A stretch of DNA of 64,000 bases from an uncultured Lachnospiraceae bacterium (GCA_937965795.1 CALCMD010000037.1:1-64000), one strand, 5' to 3'; shown: positions 26,801-34,349, counted from the first letter of the stretch. The notes: a model not told the origin generated them from the sequence alone. Numbers and translations: made by a program.

Positions 26801-26964
26801 GCATCCGGCGGCGTACTGCAAATAGAAACTTCTGCCTCCCCCGCAATGTTCACCAGCGTTTCTGCCTCTTTTTCCTCTGCTCCCGCAGTCACGGGCACTG
26901 CCGTAAATGTCATCAGCAATGCCAGCAGGACGCTGAGCGTCCTCTTCCAAAACTTCCCTCTCAT
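20833..26964 (-). CDS. secreted GH89 alpha-N-acetylglucosaminidase, multi-modular
   Basis: A 2043-residue exported glycosidase. The signal peptide (RTLSVLLALLMTFTAVPVTAGA) is followed by about five F5/8 type C-like modules (roughly 35-825), each opening with a phrase such as LVNIAGEAEV, LVNVAPEAAA or LENIAW. The first two are close duplicates. The GH89 core spans about 840-1640, with the signatures DPFHEGGNTGGMN and MLNNFGGRMGLHGHMDN; it would remove terminal alpha-linked GlcNAc from mucin-type or heparan-type glycans. A further F5/8 module (about 1660-1800) and a C-terminal region of unknown fold close the protein. No sorting signal is visible. The ATG at 26964 has AGGAGG upstream. Confidence 0.9.
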   Translation of the reverse strand: MRGKFWKRTLSVLLALLMTFTAVPVTAGAEEKEAETLVNIAGEAEVSICSTPPDANPKDNVKDGNWNTIAGLYKGTITGYEAQYPSQEAPYNQPWLQMDFAEAKSNVKKIVLGTLKADNANQVDAYQFTCTVFAKSSEEGTYNEIGASVLKRSDTAENSAWTLELETPLTVKSLVVRLGNGKGNGWPLLTEVEIYQDQAKTEEVLVNVAPEAAAVSIQSAETANPKKNVNDGNRASVAGLYRGSITDYQNACAGQEEPYDLPWIQLDFAQAKENIRKIIVATLKADNANQVDTYQFTCTVYAKSGDDAAWEPLGEQTLKRSDTEENSMITLDLSDAPKTVKSLVVRLGNAAGNGWPLLNEVEIYQGQTKTEEPVENLTNVASEATFTVPSSQGSSTPDKMVDGNPSTLWINNGANWPCTVEIQLPAANTKCVKKVVLKFESHADRSMDVSLKYALNGVTSDLIAVDGSEKTAILSEGYEYVFESPQAMSHLYVTLANPLTGGAAGQFWPAIAEVEVYVDNGVEEVVNLENIAATRQQQVTMEESVNESADKYRVVDGDFTTSAPLHTKTFSEIEAENGTLPFVEVRLDVDQKIRQFVLGMKEDASGAAYDFTIYGKKRGSSEYAEITSGSIGTSSENNNTHISVSDLTELNTKEVEYQTLKVVFAAGNEAAKSVIPQLSEFQLLANEAALNEADLENIAWKTTALHTNYNQDTVERIVDGNKTNTWTAKQYPAYVDIGLDGEYSLSEIEVYTPSQGYSQYSLYYSKDGQNYSKLAEKTSKDSCPAEGEVYPANGVTASSVRILLEYHSENEKAVLNEIRIKGNRIGDAKKAVFAAPVAYADSGYDVDVTAQDTIEEVKGIISRNVGAAYTDWFTFVLGEEGTYDYYEIEDAPDGKIQITGNDGVSLASGLNYYLKYYCNVSITQVGNQVKMPAAVVPVGAKVHKECKVPVRYAYNYCTMSYSMPFWGESEWRKELDWLALNGVNLVLDITGQEEVWREFLDTLGYSHEDIKDYIAGPAYYAWAYMANLSGYGGPVHDSWFTSRTELARKNQLIMRKLGMQPVLQGYSGMVPVDIAQKAKGDYALGSSDVIAQGGWCSFQRPYMLRTTTAAYQKYAKLFYQCQEQVYGKVSDYYATDPFHEGGNTGGMNTADVSRNVLAAMMEYNPEAVWVIQSWQGNPSNGLLSGLEGNREHALVLDLYAEKTPHWNETNANKYGGGNFANTPFVYCMLNNFGGRMGLHGHMDNIVSGVVTAANTSPVMSGIGIAPEGSQNNPVLYDLLFETVWCEDASQDLTEINTEEWLKKYVTRRYGAESENAYQAMRILENTVYKASFNNLGQGAPESYVNARPNTSISAASTWGNAVISYDMAELEKAAKLLLQDYEQLKDSDGYLYDLADILKQVLSNTAQSRHSQMVAALNAGDLEAFTAASDEFLALIDKVEEVLGTREEFLLGTWVERAKALADGADEFSKDLYEFNAKALVTTWGAYPQAESGGLKDYSNRQWAGLTRDFYKERWSMWIARQKEALAGNNPGNINWFAFEWAWARANTEYTTKASGADLQALGREILKDYSSITPAADDSNDYPVEKMTLKEIGSQESTKGEDQNLAKFVLDGDTRTYWHTSWTNDDQNSYDNHYLVLELEEETELAGLRYLPRQDGAVNGIITGYEIYVSSDGETYELAAQGNWAADKNWKLTAFSETKKAKYVKFVTTAAQSVNSNKFSSAAEIRLTVPQKEESVGKLGGYTLSLKGNIGINFYMELNQSVAESGAAYMQFTLPDGSVQKIPAKDALKTTMGGKTYYVFSCDVAAKEMTDEIRAQVVVPGDAEDETRYSAEYTYSVKQYADYLFAHKDGNEEYERAAELIKSMLNYGSYAQKYFSHNVDALANEADYITEAEKDVSEVTAELLEAYRNSAEQKNDFVKFEGSNLVLLSQTTLKLYFTLDETKVDQIVFTCARGGKEQELKKTKSGQYYFVEITDIAAKDLDEEYTVTISDGETDFQVTYSVMAYCYNVLTREITDQRTKELKDVIAALYLYNQEANVYFEP

Positions 26965-26995
26965 ATGTACCTCCTGACCTTTTTCTATTATTTTC

Positions 26996-27024
26996 AGTAT
27001 AACAAACGTTTTTGGAATCTTCAA
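26996..27024 (-). promoter_or_regulatory. promoter of the GH89 operon
   Basis: TTGAAG (27019-27024) and TATACT (26996-27001) on the minus strand with a 17-base spacer, about 30 bases before the GH89 start. Confidence 0.75.
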
Positions 27025-27031
27025 CATATGT

Positions 27032-27050
27032 ATCCGCAAAAATCCGCAAA
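27032..27050. repeat. paired direct repeats upstream of the GH89 promoter
   Basis: ATCCGCAAA occurs at 27032-27040 and again at 27042-27050, ten bases (one helical turn) apart and eight bases upstream of the -35 element. Two same-face half sites at this place are typical of an activator. The regulator is not identified. Confidence 0.5.
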
Positions 27051-27103
27051 TATTTGGTAAAATTTTCTCATTCTGTTTCTCATGAAGCGCTCTCCTGTGC
27101 ATG

Positions 27104-27142
27104 AAAAAGCTGCCGCAGAATCGCCTGATCCTGCGGCAGCTT
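27104..27142 (-). terminator. terminator of the trp operon
   Basis: AAGCTGCCGCAG (27107-27118) pairs perfectly with CTGCGGCAGCTT (27131-27142). On the minus strand five T follow, just after the trpA stop. Confidence 0.85.
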
Positions 27143-27152
27143 CTTCTCCCTG

Positions 27153-27929
27153 TTATACCGCCTGCACCGCTTCTTTCATTTCTTTTACATATGCCGCCAC
27201 ATAGGGCACACAGTCCTCCCCGTATTTCTCACAGAGCCTTACGATTGCGGAGCCTACGATCACTCCATCCGACGAAGCAGCCATTTTCCTGGCCTGCTCC
27301 GGCGTGGAGATACCGAATCCCACGGCGCAGGGAATGTCCTTTGCCTGCTTCACAAGCTCTATCATAGCACCAATGTCCGTGGTGATGTCCGAACGTACCC
27401 CTGTGACTCCCAGTGAGGAAACACAGTACACAAATCCGCTGGCCTCCTTTGCAATCATCGAAATCCTCTCATGGGACGTCGGAGCAATCAAAGAGATGAA
27501 GTCCAGGCCATACTGCCTGCACAGCCCGTCAAATTCTTCCTTTTCTTCATAAGGAACGTCAGGAAGAATCAAACCGTCCATGCCAAGCCCGGACGCTGTG
27601 CTTATGAACTTTTCCGTTCCATAAGAAAAGACCACATTGGCGTAGGTCATGAACACCATAGGGATATCCGTCTTTTTTCGAATCCTTCTTACCATATCAA
27701 AAATCTTATCCGTCGTCGTCCCGCCTGCAAGAGCCCGCGCGCTGGCGGCCTGAATCACAGGCCCTTCCGCCGTCGGATCGGAAAACGGAATTCCAAGCTC
27801 GATCAGATCCGCCCCGTTTTCTTCCATTGTATAAACCAACTGCTCCGTGGTCTCCAAAGACGGGTCGCCGCAGGTAATAAAGGGTATGAAAACTTTCCCG
27901 TCCGCAAACGCTTTTTTCATCTTACTCAT
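27153..27929 (-). CDS. trpA: tryptophan synthase alpha chain
   Basis: A 258-residue TIM-barrel enzyme that splits indole-3-glycerol phosphate to indole for TrpB. The motif DLIELGIPFSDPTAEGPVIQ near 45-64 carries the catalytic Glu; the residue at E. coli Asp60 is Glu (TAEGP), a variant common in Clostridia. The phosphate loops GVTGVRS and VGFGIS are present. The ATG at 27929 (site GGGGAGG) overlaps the trpB stop by eight bases. It is the last gene of the trp operon. Confidence 0.95.
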   Translation of the reverse strand: MSKMKKAFADGKVFIPFITCGDPSLETTEQLVYTMEENGADLIELGIPFSDPTAEGPVIQAASARALAGGTTTDKIFDMVRRIRKKTDIPMVFMTYANVVFSYGTEKFISTASGLGMDGLILPDVPYEEKEEFDGLCRQYGLDFISLIAPTSHERISMIAKEASGFVYCVSSLGVTGVRSDITTDIGAMIELVKQAKDIPCAVGFGISTPEQARKMAASSDGVIVGSAIVRLCEKYGEDCVPYVAAYVKEMKEAVQAV

Positions 27930-29106
27930 GAATATCCTCCCCTCTGTAACGCGCGATAGCCGCACAGTCCTTATCTCCCCGCCCGGAAATATTGATTACA
28001 ATCATCTGTTCTTTCCCCATCTTCGGCGCCAGCTTTCTGGCATATGCGACTGCATGGGCGCTCTCGATCGCCGGAATGATGCCTTCCGTCCTGGACAGGT
28101 ATTCAAACGCATCGACTGCCTCATCATCCGTCACTGCTACATACTGCGCGCGGCCTGTGTCATGCAGCCAGGCATGTTCCGGCCCTATGCCCGGATAGTC
28201 AAGCCCCGCCGAGATCGAATAGACCGGCGCGATCTGTCCGTATTCATCCTGGCAGAAATAAGATTTCATCCCGTGGAAAATCCCCAGCTTTCCTGTAGCG
28301 ATGGTCGCCGCTGTCCGGGCAGTATCCGCACCTCTTCCCGCCGCCTCGCATCCGATGAGCCTTACCTCCGGATTCTCAATAAAATGATAAAAGGCGCCAA
28401 TGGCGTTAGAACCGCCTCCCACACATGCCAGCACGGCGTCCGGAAGCCTGCCCTCCTTTTCCAGTATCTGTTCTTTGATTTCTTTTGAGATTACTGCCTG
28501 GAAGTCCCTTACAATCGTCGGGAATGGATGCGGCCCCATCACCGAGCCGAGGACATAGTGCGTATCTTCAATCCGGTTCGTCCACTCCCGCATGGTTTCT
28601 GACACAGCGTCCTTCAGCGTCGCTGTTCCCGAATCTACCGGATGTACTTTCGCACCCAGCAGACGCATCCGGTAGACATTCAGCGCCTGACGCTCCGTAT
28701 CCTCCCTTCCCATGAAAATTTCACATTCCATACCCATAAGCGCCGCCGCCGTAGCCGTAGCCACTCCATGCTGTCCCGCGCCTGTTTCGGCAATGACACG
28801 CGTCTTTCCCATTTTCTTTGCCAGAAGCACCTGCCCCAGCACATTGTTGATCTTGTGCGCCCCTGTATGATTCAAATCTTCTCTCTTTAAATATATTTTA
28901 GCGCCTCCCAGATCTTCCGTCATATGCGCCGCATAATACAGGCGGGACGGCCTTCCCGCATATTCATTCAGAAGTTCCGTCAGCTCCCTGTTAAACGATT
29001 CCTCCTTTTTATAGTGATTGTACGCCTCCTCCAGCTCAATTACTGCATTCATCAAAATCTCCGGTATATACTGTCCACCGTGAATCCCAAAACGTCCTTT
29101 TGACAT
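27922..29106 (-). CDS. trpB: tryptophan synthase beta chain
   Basis: A 394-residue PLP enzyme joining indole and serine to tryptophan. The PLP lysine lies in LNHTGAHKINN near 83, and the glycine-rich phosphate cup reads CVGGGSNAIG near 220. This is the standard TrpB1 type that pairs with TrpA. The ATG at 29106 has AGGAGGAAGTC upstream. It follows trpC by only 10 bases, which leaves no room for the trpF gene often found at this place. Confidence 0.96.
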   Translation of the reverse strand: MSKGRFGIHGGQYIPEILMNAVIELEEAYNHYKKEESFNRELTELLNEYAGRPSRLYYAAHMTEDLGGAKIYLKREDLNHTGAHKINNVLGQVLLAKKMGKTRVIAETGAGQHGVATATAAALMGMECEIFMGREDTERQALNVYRMRLLGAKVHPVDSGTATLKDAVSETMREWTNRIEDTHYVLGSVMGPHPFPTIVRDFQAVISKEIKEQILEKEGRLPDAVLACVGGGSNAIGAFYHFIENPEVRLIGCEAAGRGADTARTAATIATGKLGIFHGMKSYFCQDEYGQIAPVYSISAGLDYPGIGPEHAWLHDTGRAQYVAVTDDEAVDAFEYLSRTEGIIPAIESAHAVAYARKLAPKMGKEQMIVINISGRGDKDCAAIARYRGEDIHE

Positions 29107-29116
29107 GACTTCCTCC

Positions 29117-29899
29117 TTATTGATCTCCGCGCAATTCATCCAGCATTGCCTTTTTATCCTTCGCGCGCATCAGCGTTTCCCCGATCAGCACGCCGTCTGT
29201 TCCATTTTCATAAAGTTTTGCAATATCCTGCGGGGTACGTATGCCGCTCTCGGAAACATACAGGCGCTCTTCCGGTATCTGCTTTCTCAGCCGGATACTG
29301 GTATCCACATCTACCTGAAAGGTCTTCAGATCCCGGTTATTTACGCCGATGATTCTGGCTCCCGCCGCCAGCGCACGCTCTGCTTCTTCCGCTGTATGAA
29401 CTTCCACCAGCGCCGAAAGCCCCAGACGGTGCGCCAGCCTCAGATACTCCCGGAGCTGTCCGTCGCTTAAGATCGCACAGATCAGAAGCACCGCCGAAGC
29501 GCCCAGAAGTTTTGCCTCATAAATCATATAGGCGTCCACGGTAAAATCCTTGCGCAGTACCGGAATTTTCACTGTCTCTGCGATTTCTTTCAGATACTGG
29601 TCGCTCCCCTTAAAATAATAGGGTTCCGTGAGACAGGAGATCGCCCCTGCCCCCGCTTTTTCGTAATCTTTTGCAATCGCCAGATACGGAAAATCCTCTG
29701 CAATCACGCCTTTTGAGGGAGACGCCTTTTTCACTTCACAGATAAAGGTGAGCCCTTTCTTCTTTAATGCCTGTTCGAAAGGAAATTCACCGGAAACCGG
29801 AAGCGCTTCGGCCTTCTTCTTCACAGCTTCCAGAGGAACCTCCTGCTTTTTCCTCTCGATTCTCCGTATCGTCTTTGCCGCTATCTCATCTAAAATCAT
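29117..29899 (-). CDS. trpC: indole-3-glycerol phosphate synthase
   Basis: A 260-residue TIM-barrel enzyme making indole-3-glycerol phosphate from CdRP. Family motifs are present: FICEVKKASPSKGVI near 51-65, VLRKDFTVDAYMIYEA near 108, and GVNNRDLKTF near 175. It is a single-function protein; no PRA isomerase (TrpF) domain is fused to it. It sits between trpD (11 bases upstream) and trpB. Confidence 0.95.
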   Translation of the reverse strand: MILDEIAAKTIRRIERKKQEVPLEAVKKKAEALPVSGEFPFEQALKKKGLTFICEVKKASPSKGVIAEDFPYLAIAKDYEKAGAGAISCLTEPYYFKGSDQYLKEIAETVKIPVLRKDFTVDAYMIYEAKLLGASAVLLICAILSDGQLREYLRLAHRLGLSALVEVHTAEEAERALAAGARIIGVNNRDLKTFQVDVDTSIRLRKQIPEERLYVSESGIRTPQDIAKLYENGTDGVLIGETLMRAKDKKAMLDELRGDQ

Positions 29900-29910
29900 C
29901 TGTCACTCCT

Positions 29911-30918
29911 CTACTGATTGGAACACCGCACGAACTCCTCCAGCTTTGCCATCGCTTTTCCGCTGTCAATCAGCGCTTCTGCCATGCGCACGCCCTGTTC
30001 CATGCTCTCTGTCTTTCCTGCCATATACAGCGCCGCGCCGGCATTTAATGCCACGGCATTTCTCTTCGCACTCTTCTCTCCTGCCAGAACCGCTCTTGTG
30101 ATGCGGGCATTTTCTTCCGGCATCCCTCCTGTCAGTTCCTCTTTCGTACAGCGTTCAAATCCAAACTGCTCCGGCGTGATAACATAAGATTCGAATGCGC
30201 CGTCTCTGATTTCACAGACCGTCGTCGGTGCGCTCATAGAAATCTCATCCAGCTTATCCTGTCCATAGACCACCAGTCCCCGTTTCACGCCCAGATTACT
30301 CATGACTTTCGCCAGAGGCTCTACCGCCGCTTCTTCATATACGCCCATCAGCTCCATGTTTGCGCCCGCCGGGTTAGAAAGAGGCCCCAGGATGTTAAAC
30401 ACGGTGCGGATTCCCAGTTCTTTTCGAATTGGTGCCACATATTTCATGGCGATATGGTAATTCTGCGCAAACAGAAAACAGATTCCGATTTCCTTTAACA
30501 GCTCCGCACTGCGCTCCGGGGGAATCATAATATTCACGCCCAGAGACTCCAGCACATCCGCCGCCCCGCATTTGCTGGAAGCCGCCCGGTTTCCGTGTTT
30601 TGCCACCGGAATTCCCGCCGCAGCGATGACCAGTGAAGAGGTGGTGGAAATATTAAAGGAATTCGCTCCGTCTCCTCCCGTTCCCACAATCTCCAGCACA
30701 TCCATATCATGAAGAAGCTTTATGCAGTGCGCCCGCATCCCTGCCGCCGATCCCGTGATTTCCTCGATCGTCTCTCCTTTCAGGGAGAGCGCGGTCAGGT
30801 AGGCGCTCATCTGCACCTGGCTTGCCTTTCCCTCCATAATCTCATTCATGACCTCAAGTGCCGTCTCATAGCTCAGATTTTCTCTTTTTGCCAACGTGTG
30901 AATCGCTTCTTTTATCAT
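29911..30918 (-). CDS. trpD: anthranilate phosphoribosyltransferase
   Basis: A 335-residue enzyme transferring phosphoribose from PRPP to anthranilate. The GTGGDGANSFNIST phosphate-binding loop lies near 79-92, and KHGNRAASSKCGAADVLE near 105. It is separate from the glutaminase subunit, unlike the fused TrpGD of enterics. The ATG overlaps the trpG stop by four bases. Confidence 0.95.
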   Translation of the reverse strand: MIKEAIHTLAKRENLSYETALEVMNEIMEGKASQVQMSAYLTALSLKGETIEEITGSAAGMRAHCIKLLHDMDVLEIVGTGGDGANSFNISTTSSLVIAAAGIPVAKHGNRAASSKCGAADVLESLGVNIMIPPERSAELLKEIGICFLFAQNYHIAMKYVAPIRKELGIRTVFNILGPLSNPAGANMELMGVYEEAAVEPLAKVMSNLGVKRGLVVYGQDKLDEISMSAPTTVCEIRDGAFESYVITPEQFGFERCTKEELTGGMPEENARITRAVLAGEKSAKRNAVALNAGAALYMAGKTESMEQGVRMAEALIDSGKAMAKLEEFVRCSNQ

Positions 30919-31487
30919 TTCAATACCTCCAGAAAATTTTTTATCATTTCTCCCCCCTGCGGCGTCAGTACCGATTCCGGGTGAAACTGCACGCCAAAGA
31001 TGGGATATTTCACATGTTCTACCGCCATGACCTCGCCGTCCTCAGACCTGGCGGTCACACGGAGCCTGGGTGGGATCGTTGACTCGTCGGCTGACAGGGA
31101 GTGGTACCTTGCCACCTGGAACGCACCCGGCATTCCCCGAAACAGCCGGTTTTCTCCGCTAACCGTACAGACAGACGCCTTTCCATGTACCATCCGTCCC
31201 GCATATCCTACCTTCGCCCCGAAAGCTTCGCAGATCGCCTGATGTCCCAGGCACACCCCCAGAATGGGGATTTTCCCGCCCAGCTTTTCGACGACCTCCT
31301 CACAGACTCCCGCATCCTTCGGCTTTCCGGGGCCGGGCGAGAGGATGATCCCGGAGCATTTGGTTTTTTCAATCTCCTCTACTGTATATTCATCATTGCG
31401 TATCACCTTTAAATCCGGCTCAAAGCTTCCAACCAGCTGATACAGGTTATAAGAAAAACTATCGTAGTTATCAATCAGTAAAATCAT
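30915..31487 (-). CDS. trpG: anthranilate synthase glutaminase subunit
   Basis: A 190-residue class I glutamine amidotransferase that supplies ammonia to TrpE. The nucleophile elbow GVCLGHQAI near 77-85 and the catalytic H-x-E in FGVQFHPESVLTPQG near 166-180 are intact. In many Firmicutes this subunit also serves folate synthesis (PabA); no pab genes are in the window. Overlaps trpE by four bases. Confidence 0.94.
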   Translation of the reverse strand: MILLIDNYDSFSYNLYQLVGSFEPDLKVIRNDEYTVEEIEKTKCSGIILSPGPGKPKDAGVCEEVVEKLGGKIPILGVCLGHQAICEAFGAKVGYAGRMVHGKASVCTVSGENRLFRGMPGAFQVARYHSLSADESTIPPRLRVTARSEDGEVMAVEHVKYPIFGVQFHPESVLTPQGGEMIKNFLEVLK

Positions 31488-32959
31488 CCGTCAATGCCTC
31501 CCTTCGCAGCCTCCAGCGCGTTCACGACTGCCTTCGCTTTGTTGATGCACTCCTGATATTCCTTTTCCGGTACGCTGTCCGCCACGATACCGGCCCCGGA
31601 GCGGACGAATACTTTTCCGTTCTTTGCATAAGCAATACGTATGGCAATACAGGTATCCAGATTTCCCGTAAAATCCAGATATCCGATGGCTCCGCCGTAG
31701 ATGCCCCGCTTATTATCCTCCAGCTCATTAATGATCTCACAGGCACGAAGCTTCGGCGCGCCCGAAAGGGTTCCTGCCGGAAGAATGGAATCTACCGCAT
31801 CAATGGCGTCTTTGTCCTCACGGATTTCTCCCCTCACCACGGAACCGATGTGCATAACGTGGGAATACCGCTCGATGCACATATATTTTTCTACTTCTAC
31901 GGAACCAATCTTACTGATTTTCCCCACGTCATTTCTTCCCAGATCCACCAGCATATTGTGTTCCGCCCGCTCTTTCTCGTCCGCAAGCAGCTCTTTTTCA
32001 AGGCTTTGATCCTCCTCTTCGGTCTTTCCCCTCGGCCTGGTACCCGCCAGCGGGAACGTATGCAGCACGCCATCCTCCAGCTTCACCAACGTCTCCGGCG
32101 ACGCCCCGGCAATCTCCAGATCATCGCTGGAAAAATAAAACATATAAGGGGACGGGTTTTCCGTCCGAAGAATGCGGTAGGCATCCAGAAGGCTTCCCTC
32201 CATCTCCGCCTCCATGCGGTTGGACAGAACCACTTGAAAAATGTCCCCCTCATGAATATAGTGCTTTCCCCTTTCCACCATCCTGCAATATTCTTCTTTG
32301 TCAAACAATGGCTGGAACTCTGTCTTTAACCGCAATGGCCTGACGGGCGCATATTCTTTGCTTTTCAGCAGAGCCTTTAGATTCCGCAGCTCCAGATCCG
32401 CTTTCCGGTATGCCGTTTCTACTTCGTCTGCCGGAAGATTTTCAATCAGGAAAATTTTCTGCCGGTAATTGTCAAAAGCGATCACCCGGTTAAACAGCAT
32501 CAAATCCATATCTTGAAAGGACTCTTCATCTCTCGCATCCAGCTTTAAAGACGGCTCGCTGTATTTGATATAATCATAGGAGAAGTACCCGACCAGCCCC
32601 CCGGTAAAGGGCGGCATCCCCGCAAGTTTGGGCGCTCGGTTTTCTTCCAGAATATGGCGAAGCACTTTCTGCGGTTCCCGTGTCTCCTCTGTATATTCCG
32701 TGCTGCTTTTCAGGCGAAGCTTCCCATTCTGACAGCTTACTTCCAGCGCCGGATCATAGCCGATAAAGGTGTAACGTCCCCACCGCTTGTTTTCCTCCGC
32801 GCTTTCCAGCATAAACACGTTTTTTGCAATGTTTTTCAAAATACGGATCACCTGCATCGGTGTGACCATATCCGCATACATTTCTGCCCGCACCGGTATC
32901 TTCCGATAAATCCCCTTTCCCGCAATCGCTTTTACTTCTTCCAGTGATGGATATAACAT
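31484..32959 (-). CDS. trpE: anthranilate synthase component I
   Basis: A 491-residue chorismate-using enzyme forming anthranilate with TrpG. The C-terminal chorismate-binding domain shows FPLAGTRPRGKTEEEDQ, LVDLGRNDVGKIS and the GGAIGYLDFTGN segment. The N-terminal tryptophan-feedback site is likely in the region with LESAEENKRWGRYTFIG. The frame extends back through the T-box to 33142, but the ATG at 32959 has a perfect AAAAGGAGG site. Confidence 0.95.
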   Translation of the reverse strand: MLYPSLEEVKAIAGKGIYRKIPVRAEMYADMVTPMQVIRILKNIAKNVFMLESAEENKRWGRYTFIGYDPALEVSCQNGKLRLKSSTEYTEETREPQKVLRHILEENRAPKLAGMPPFTGGLVGYFSYDYIKYSEPSLKLDARDEESFQDMDLMLFNRVIAFDNYRQKIFLIENLPADEVETAYRKADLELRNLKALLKSKEYAPVRPLRLKTEFQPLFDKEEYCRMVERGKHYIHEGDIFQVVLSNRMEAEMEGSLLDAYRILRTENPSPYMFYFSSDDLEIAGASPETLVKLEDGVLHTFPLAGTRPRGKTEEEDQSLEKELLADEKERAEHNMLVDLGRNDVGKISKIGSVEVEKYMCIERYSHVMHIGSVVRGEIREDKDAIDAVDSILPAGTLSGAPKLRACEIINELEDNKRGIYGGAIGYLDFTGNLDTCIAIRIAYAKNGKVFVRSGAGIVADSVPEKEYQECINKAKAVVNALEAAKGGIDG

Positions 32960-33009
32960 GTAATTCCTCCTTTTCCCCGGTGAGCCTGACAGGCAGCCCT
33001 GTTTCACTC

Positions 33010-33315
33010 TGCCCCATTCTGCCTGAATCAGACAACAAAAAGACCCATCCCGGACAAATATTTCTGTCAAGGACGGGTCATCATTTCCCGCGGTGCCACC
33101 TTGCTTCACAGTAAAAACTGTGCTCTTGCGAAATGCCTTCACATTTCCGGCAACTAACGTATGCCTTCACGTCGCAGAATACTCGGTCTTCCCCTTTGAC
33201 TGCGCCCTCCGTGGTCCATTTGGCAAACTGCGTTCAATCCGGCTCCCACCTGCCCGGACTCTCTGGGTGTGCACATCTGCTTTGATCTCCACTTCATCGG
33301 TTTCAAGCTTTAACT
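33010..33315 (-). ncRNA. tryptophan T-box leader
   Basis: A T-box riboswitch controlling the trp operon by sensing uncharged tRNA-Trp. The T-box core TGGCACCGCGG (33088-33098 on the minus strand) is perfect, and precedes a terminator whose antiterminator alternative would use it. The long stem I region (about 33130-33310) includes the bulge with GGTGGGAGCC. A TGG triplet at 33216-33218 in the stretch AAATGGACCA is the likely specifier codon. No coding role is assigned to 32960-33419. Confidence 0.93.
33036..33079 (-). terminator. T-box-controlled terminator of the trp operon
   Basis: On the minus strand GACCCGTCC (33071-33079) pairs with GGATGGGTC (33042-33050) with a G-U pair, followed by TTTTTG (33036-33041). 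The 5' side lies a few bases downstream of the T-box core. Confidence 0.85.
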
Positions 33316-33321
33316 TCTTAC

Positions 33322-33350
33322 AGTATAGTTTTCTTTTCTGAAAATGTCAA
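33322..33350 (-). promoter_or_regulatory. promoter of the trp operon
   Basis: TTGACA (33345-33350) and TATACT (33322-33327) on the minus strand, exactly 17 bases apart, just upstream of the T-box leader. Confidence 0.85.
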
Positions 33351-33371
33351 GACTTTTTTCCGGCATAACCG

Positions 33372-33404
33372 AAAAACCGCAGGTATTGTTTCCAATACCT
33401 GCGG
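33372..33404 (-). terminator. terminator of rplJL
   Basis: CCGCAGGTATT (33377-33387) pairs with AATACCTGCGG (33394-33404). On the minus strand five T follow (33372-33376), just after rplL. Confidence 0.82.
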
Positions 33405-33419
33405 GATGCCTTACGGAAA

Positions 33420-33791
33420 TTATTTGAGAGTAACTTTTGCTCCCTCAGCTTCCAGTTTTGTCTTGATCTCCTCAGCCTCTGCCTTAGAAGCAGCCTCTTT
33501 GAGTACCTTCGGAGCGCCGTCAACAACTGCTTTTGCTTCCTTCAGTCCAAGTCCGGTTACTTCACGAACAACTTTGATAACTTTAACCTTGTTCGGGCCA
33601 ACCTCTGTCAGCTCTACGTCAAACTCATCCTTCTCTTCTGCTGCTTCTGCCGGGCCTGCTGCTGCTACAACTACGCCTGCTGCCGCAGATACACCAAATT
33701 CTTCCTCACATGCTTTTACTAATTCGTTCAGCTCTAATACAGATAACTCTTTGATCGCTTCGATAAATTCAGCGGTTGTTAATTTTGCCAT
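33420..33791 (-). CDS. rplL: 50S ribosomal protein L7/L12
   Basis: A 123-residue ribosomal stalk protein that recruits translation GTPases. The N-terminal dimerisation helix (residues 1-30), the Ala/Gly-rich hinge (AAAGVVVAAAGPAEAA) and the C-terminal globular domain (VKVIKVVREVTGLGLKEAK) are typical. The ATG at 33791 has GGAGGAAAAT upstream; an ATG five codons earlier overlaps this site. Confidence 0.97.
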   Translation of the reverse strand: MAKLTTAEFIEAIKELSVLELNELVKACEEEFGVSAAAGVVVAAAGPAEAAEEKDEFDVELTEVGPNKVKVIKVVREVTGLGLKEAKAVVDGAPKVLKEAASKAEAEEIKTKLEAEGAKVTLK

Positions 33792-33836
33792 TTTATTTTC
33801 CTCCATTTTTCATATTTTTTGATTTGGTCTGCCGGA

Positions 33837-34325
33837 TTACGCCTCTTTTGATTCAGCGATCTGGCTAATAACACGAGCAAAGTTTGCAATCGGTGACTGG
33901 ATACTTCCAAGCAGTTTTCCAAGAAGTTCTTCTCTTGAAGGAATGCTTGCCAGCGCCTGAATGCCTGTCTCATCATAGTAAGCGTCCTCTACGATACCTG
34001 CGACTAATTTCAGTGCAGGAACTGTCTTGGCATGTTTTGCCAGGATTCTTGCCGGGGCTGTAGCATCTGTCTTGGAAATTGCAATCGCATTCGGACCTTC
34101 CAGATGCTTGCTGAGTTCTTCACATGGAGTATCTTTGAATGCAAAGTTCATCATTGTATTCTTATATACTTTGTAAACAACTCCGGCTTCTCTCATCTCT
34201 TTACGAAGAGCAGTATCCTGTTCTACCGTAATTCCACTGTAAGTAGCCAGTACAACGGCCTGTGCGTCCTTGATGTGCTCACTGATCTCTGCTACGATCG
34301 GCTGTTTCAGTTCTACTTTTGCCAT
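33837..34325 (-). CDS. rplJ: 50S ribosomal protein L10
   Basis: A 162-residue protein forming the base of the ribosomal stalk, on which L7/L12 dimers sit. The N-terminal RNA-binding part (KQPIVAEISEHIKDAQAVVL) and the C-terminal helix for L7/L12 are present. Start at 34325 with AAGGAGGTG upstream. In most bacteria rplK and rplA lie directly upstream; here they are absent and carB is the neighbour. Confidence 0.96.
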   Translation of the reverse strand: MAKVELKQPIVAEISEHIKDAQAVVLATYSGITVEQDTALRKEMREAGVVYKVYKNTMMNFAFKDTPCEELSKHLEGPNAIAISKTDATAPARILAKHAKTVPALKLVAGIVEDAYYDETGIQALASIPSREELLGKLLGSIQSPIANFARVISQIAESKEA

Positions 34326-34349
34326 GAATGGTGCACCTCCTTTATAGTA

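Noticed and set aside
32960..33142. N-terminal extension of TrpE upstream of 32959
   Set aside because: The extension is encoded by the T-box and its terminator hairpin; the ATG at 32959 has a perfect ribosome binding site.
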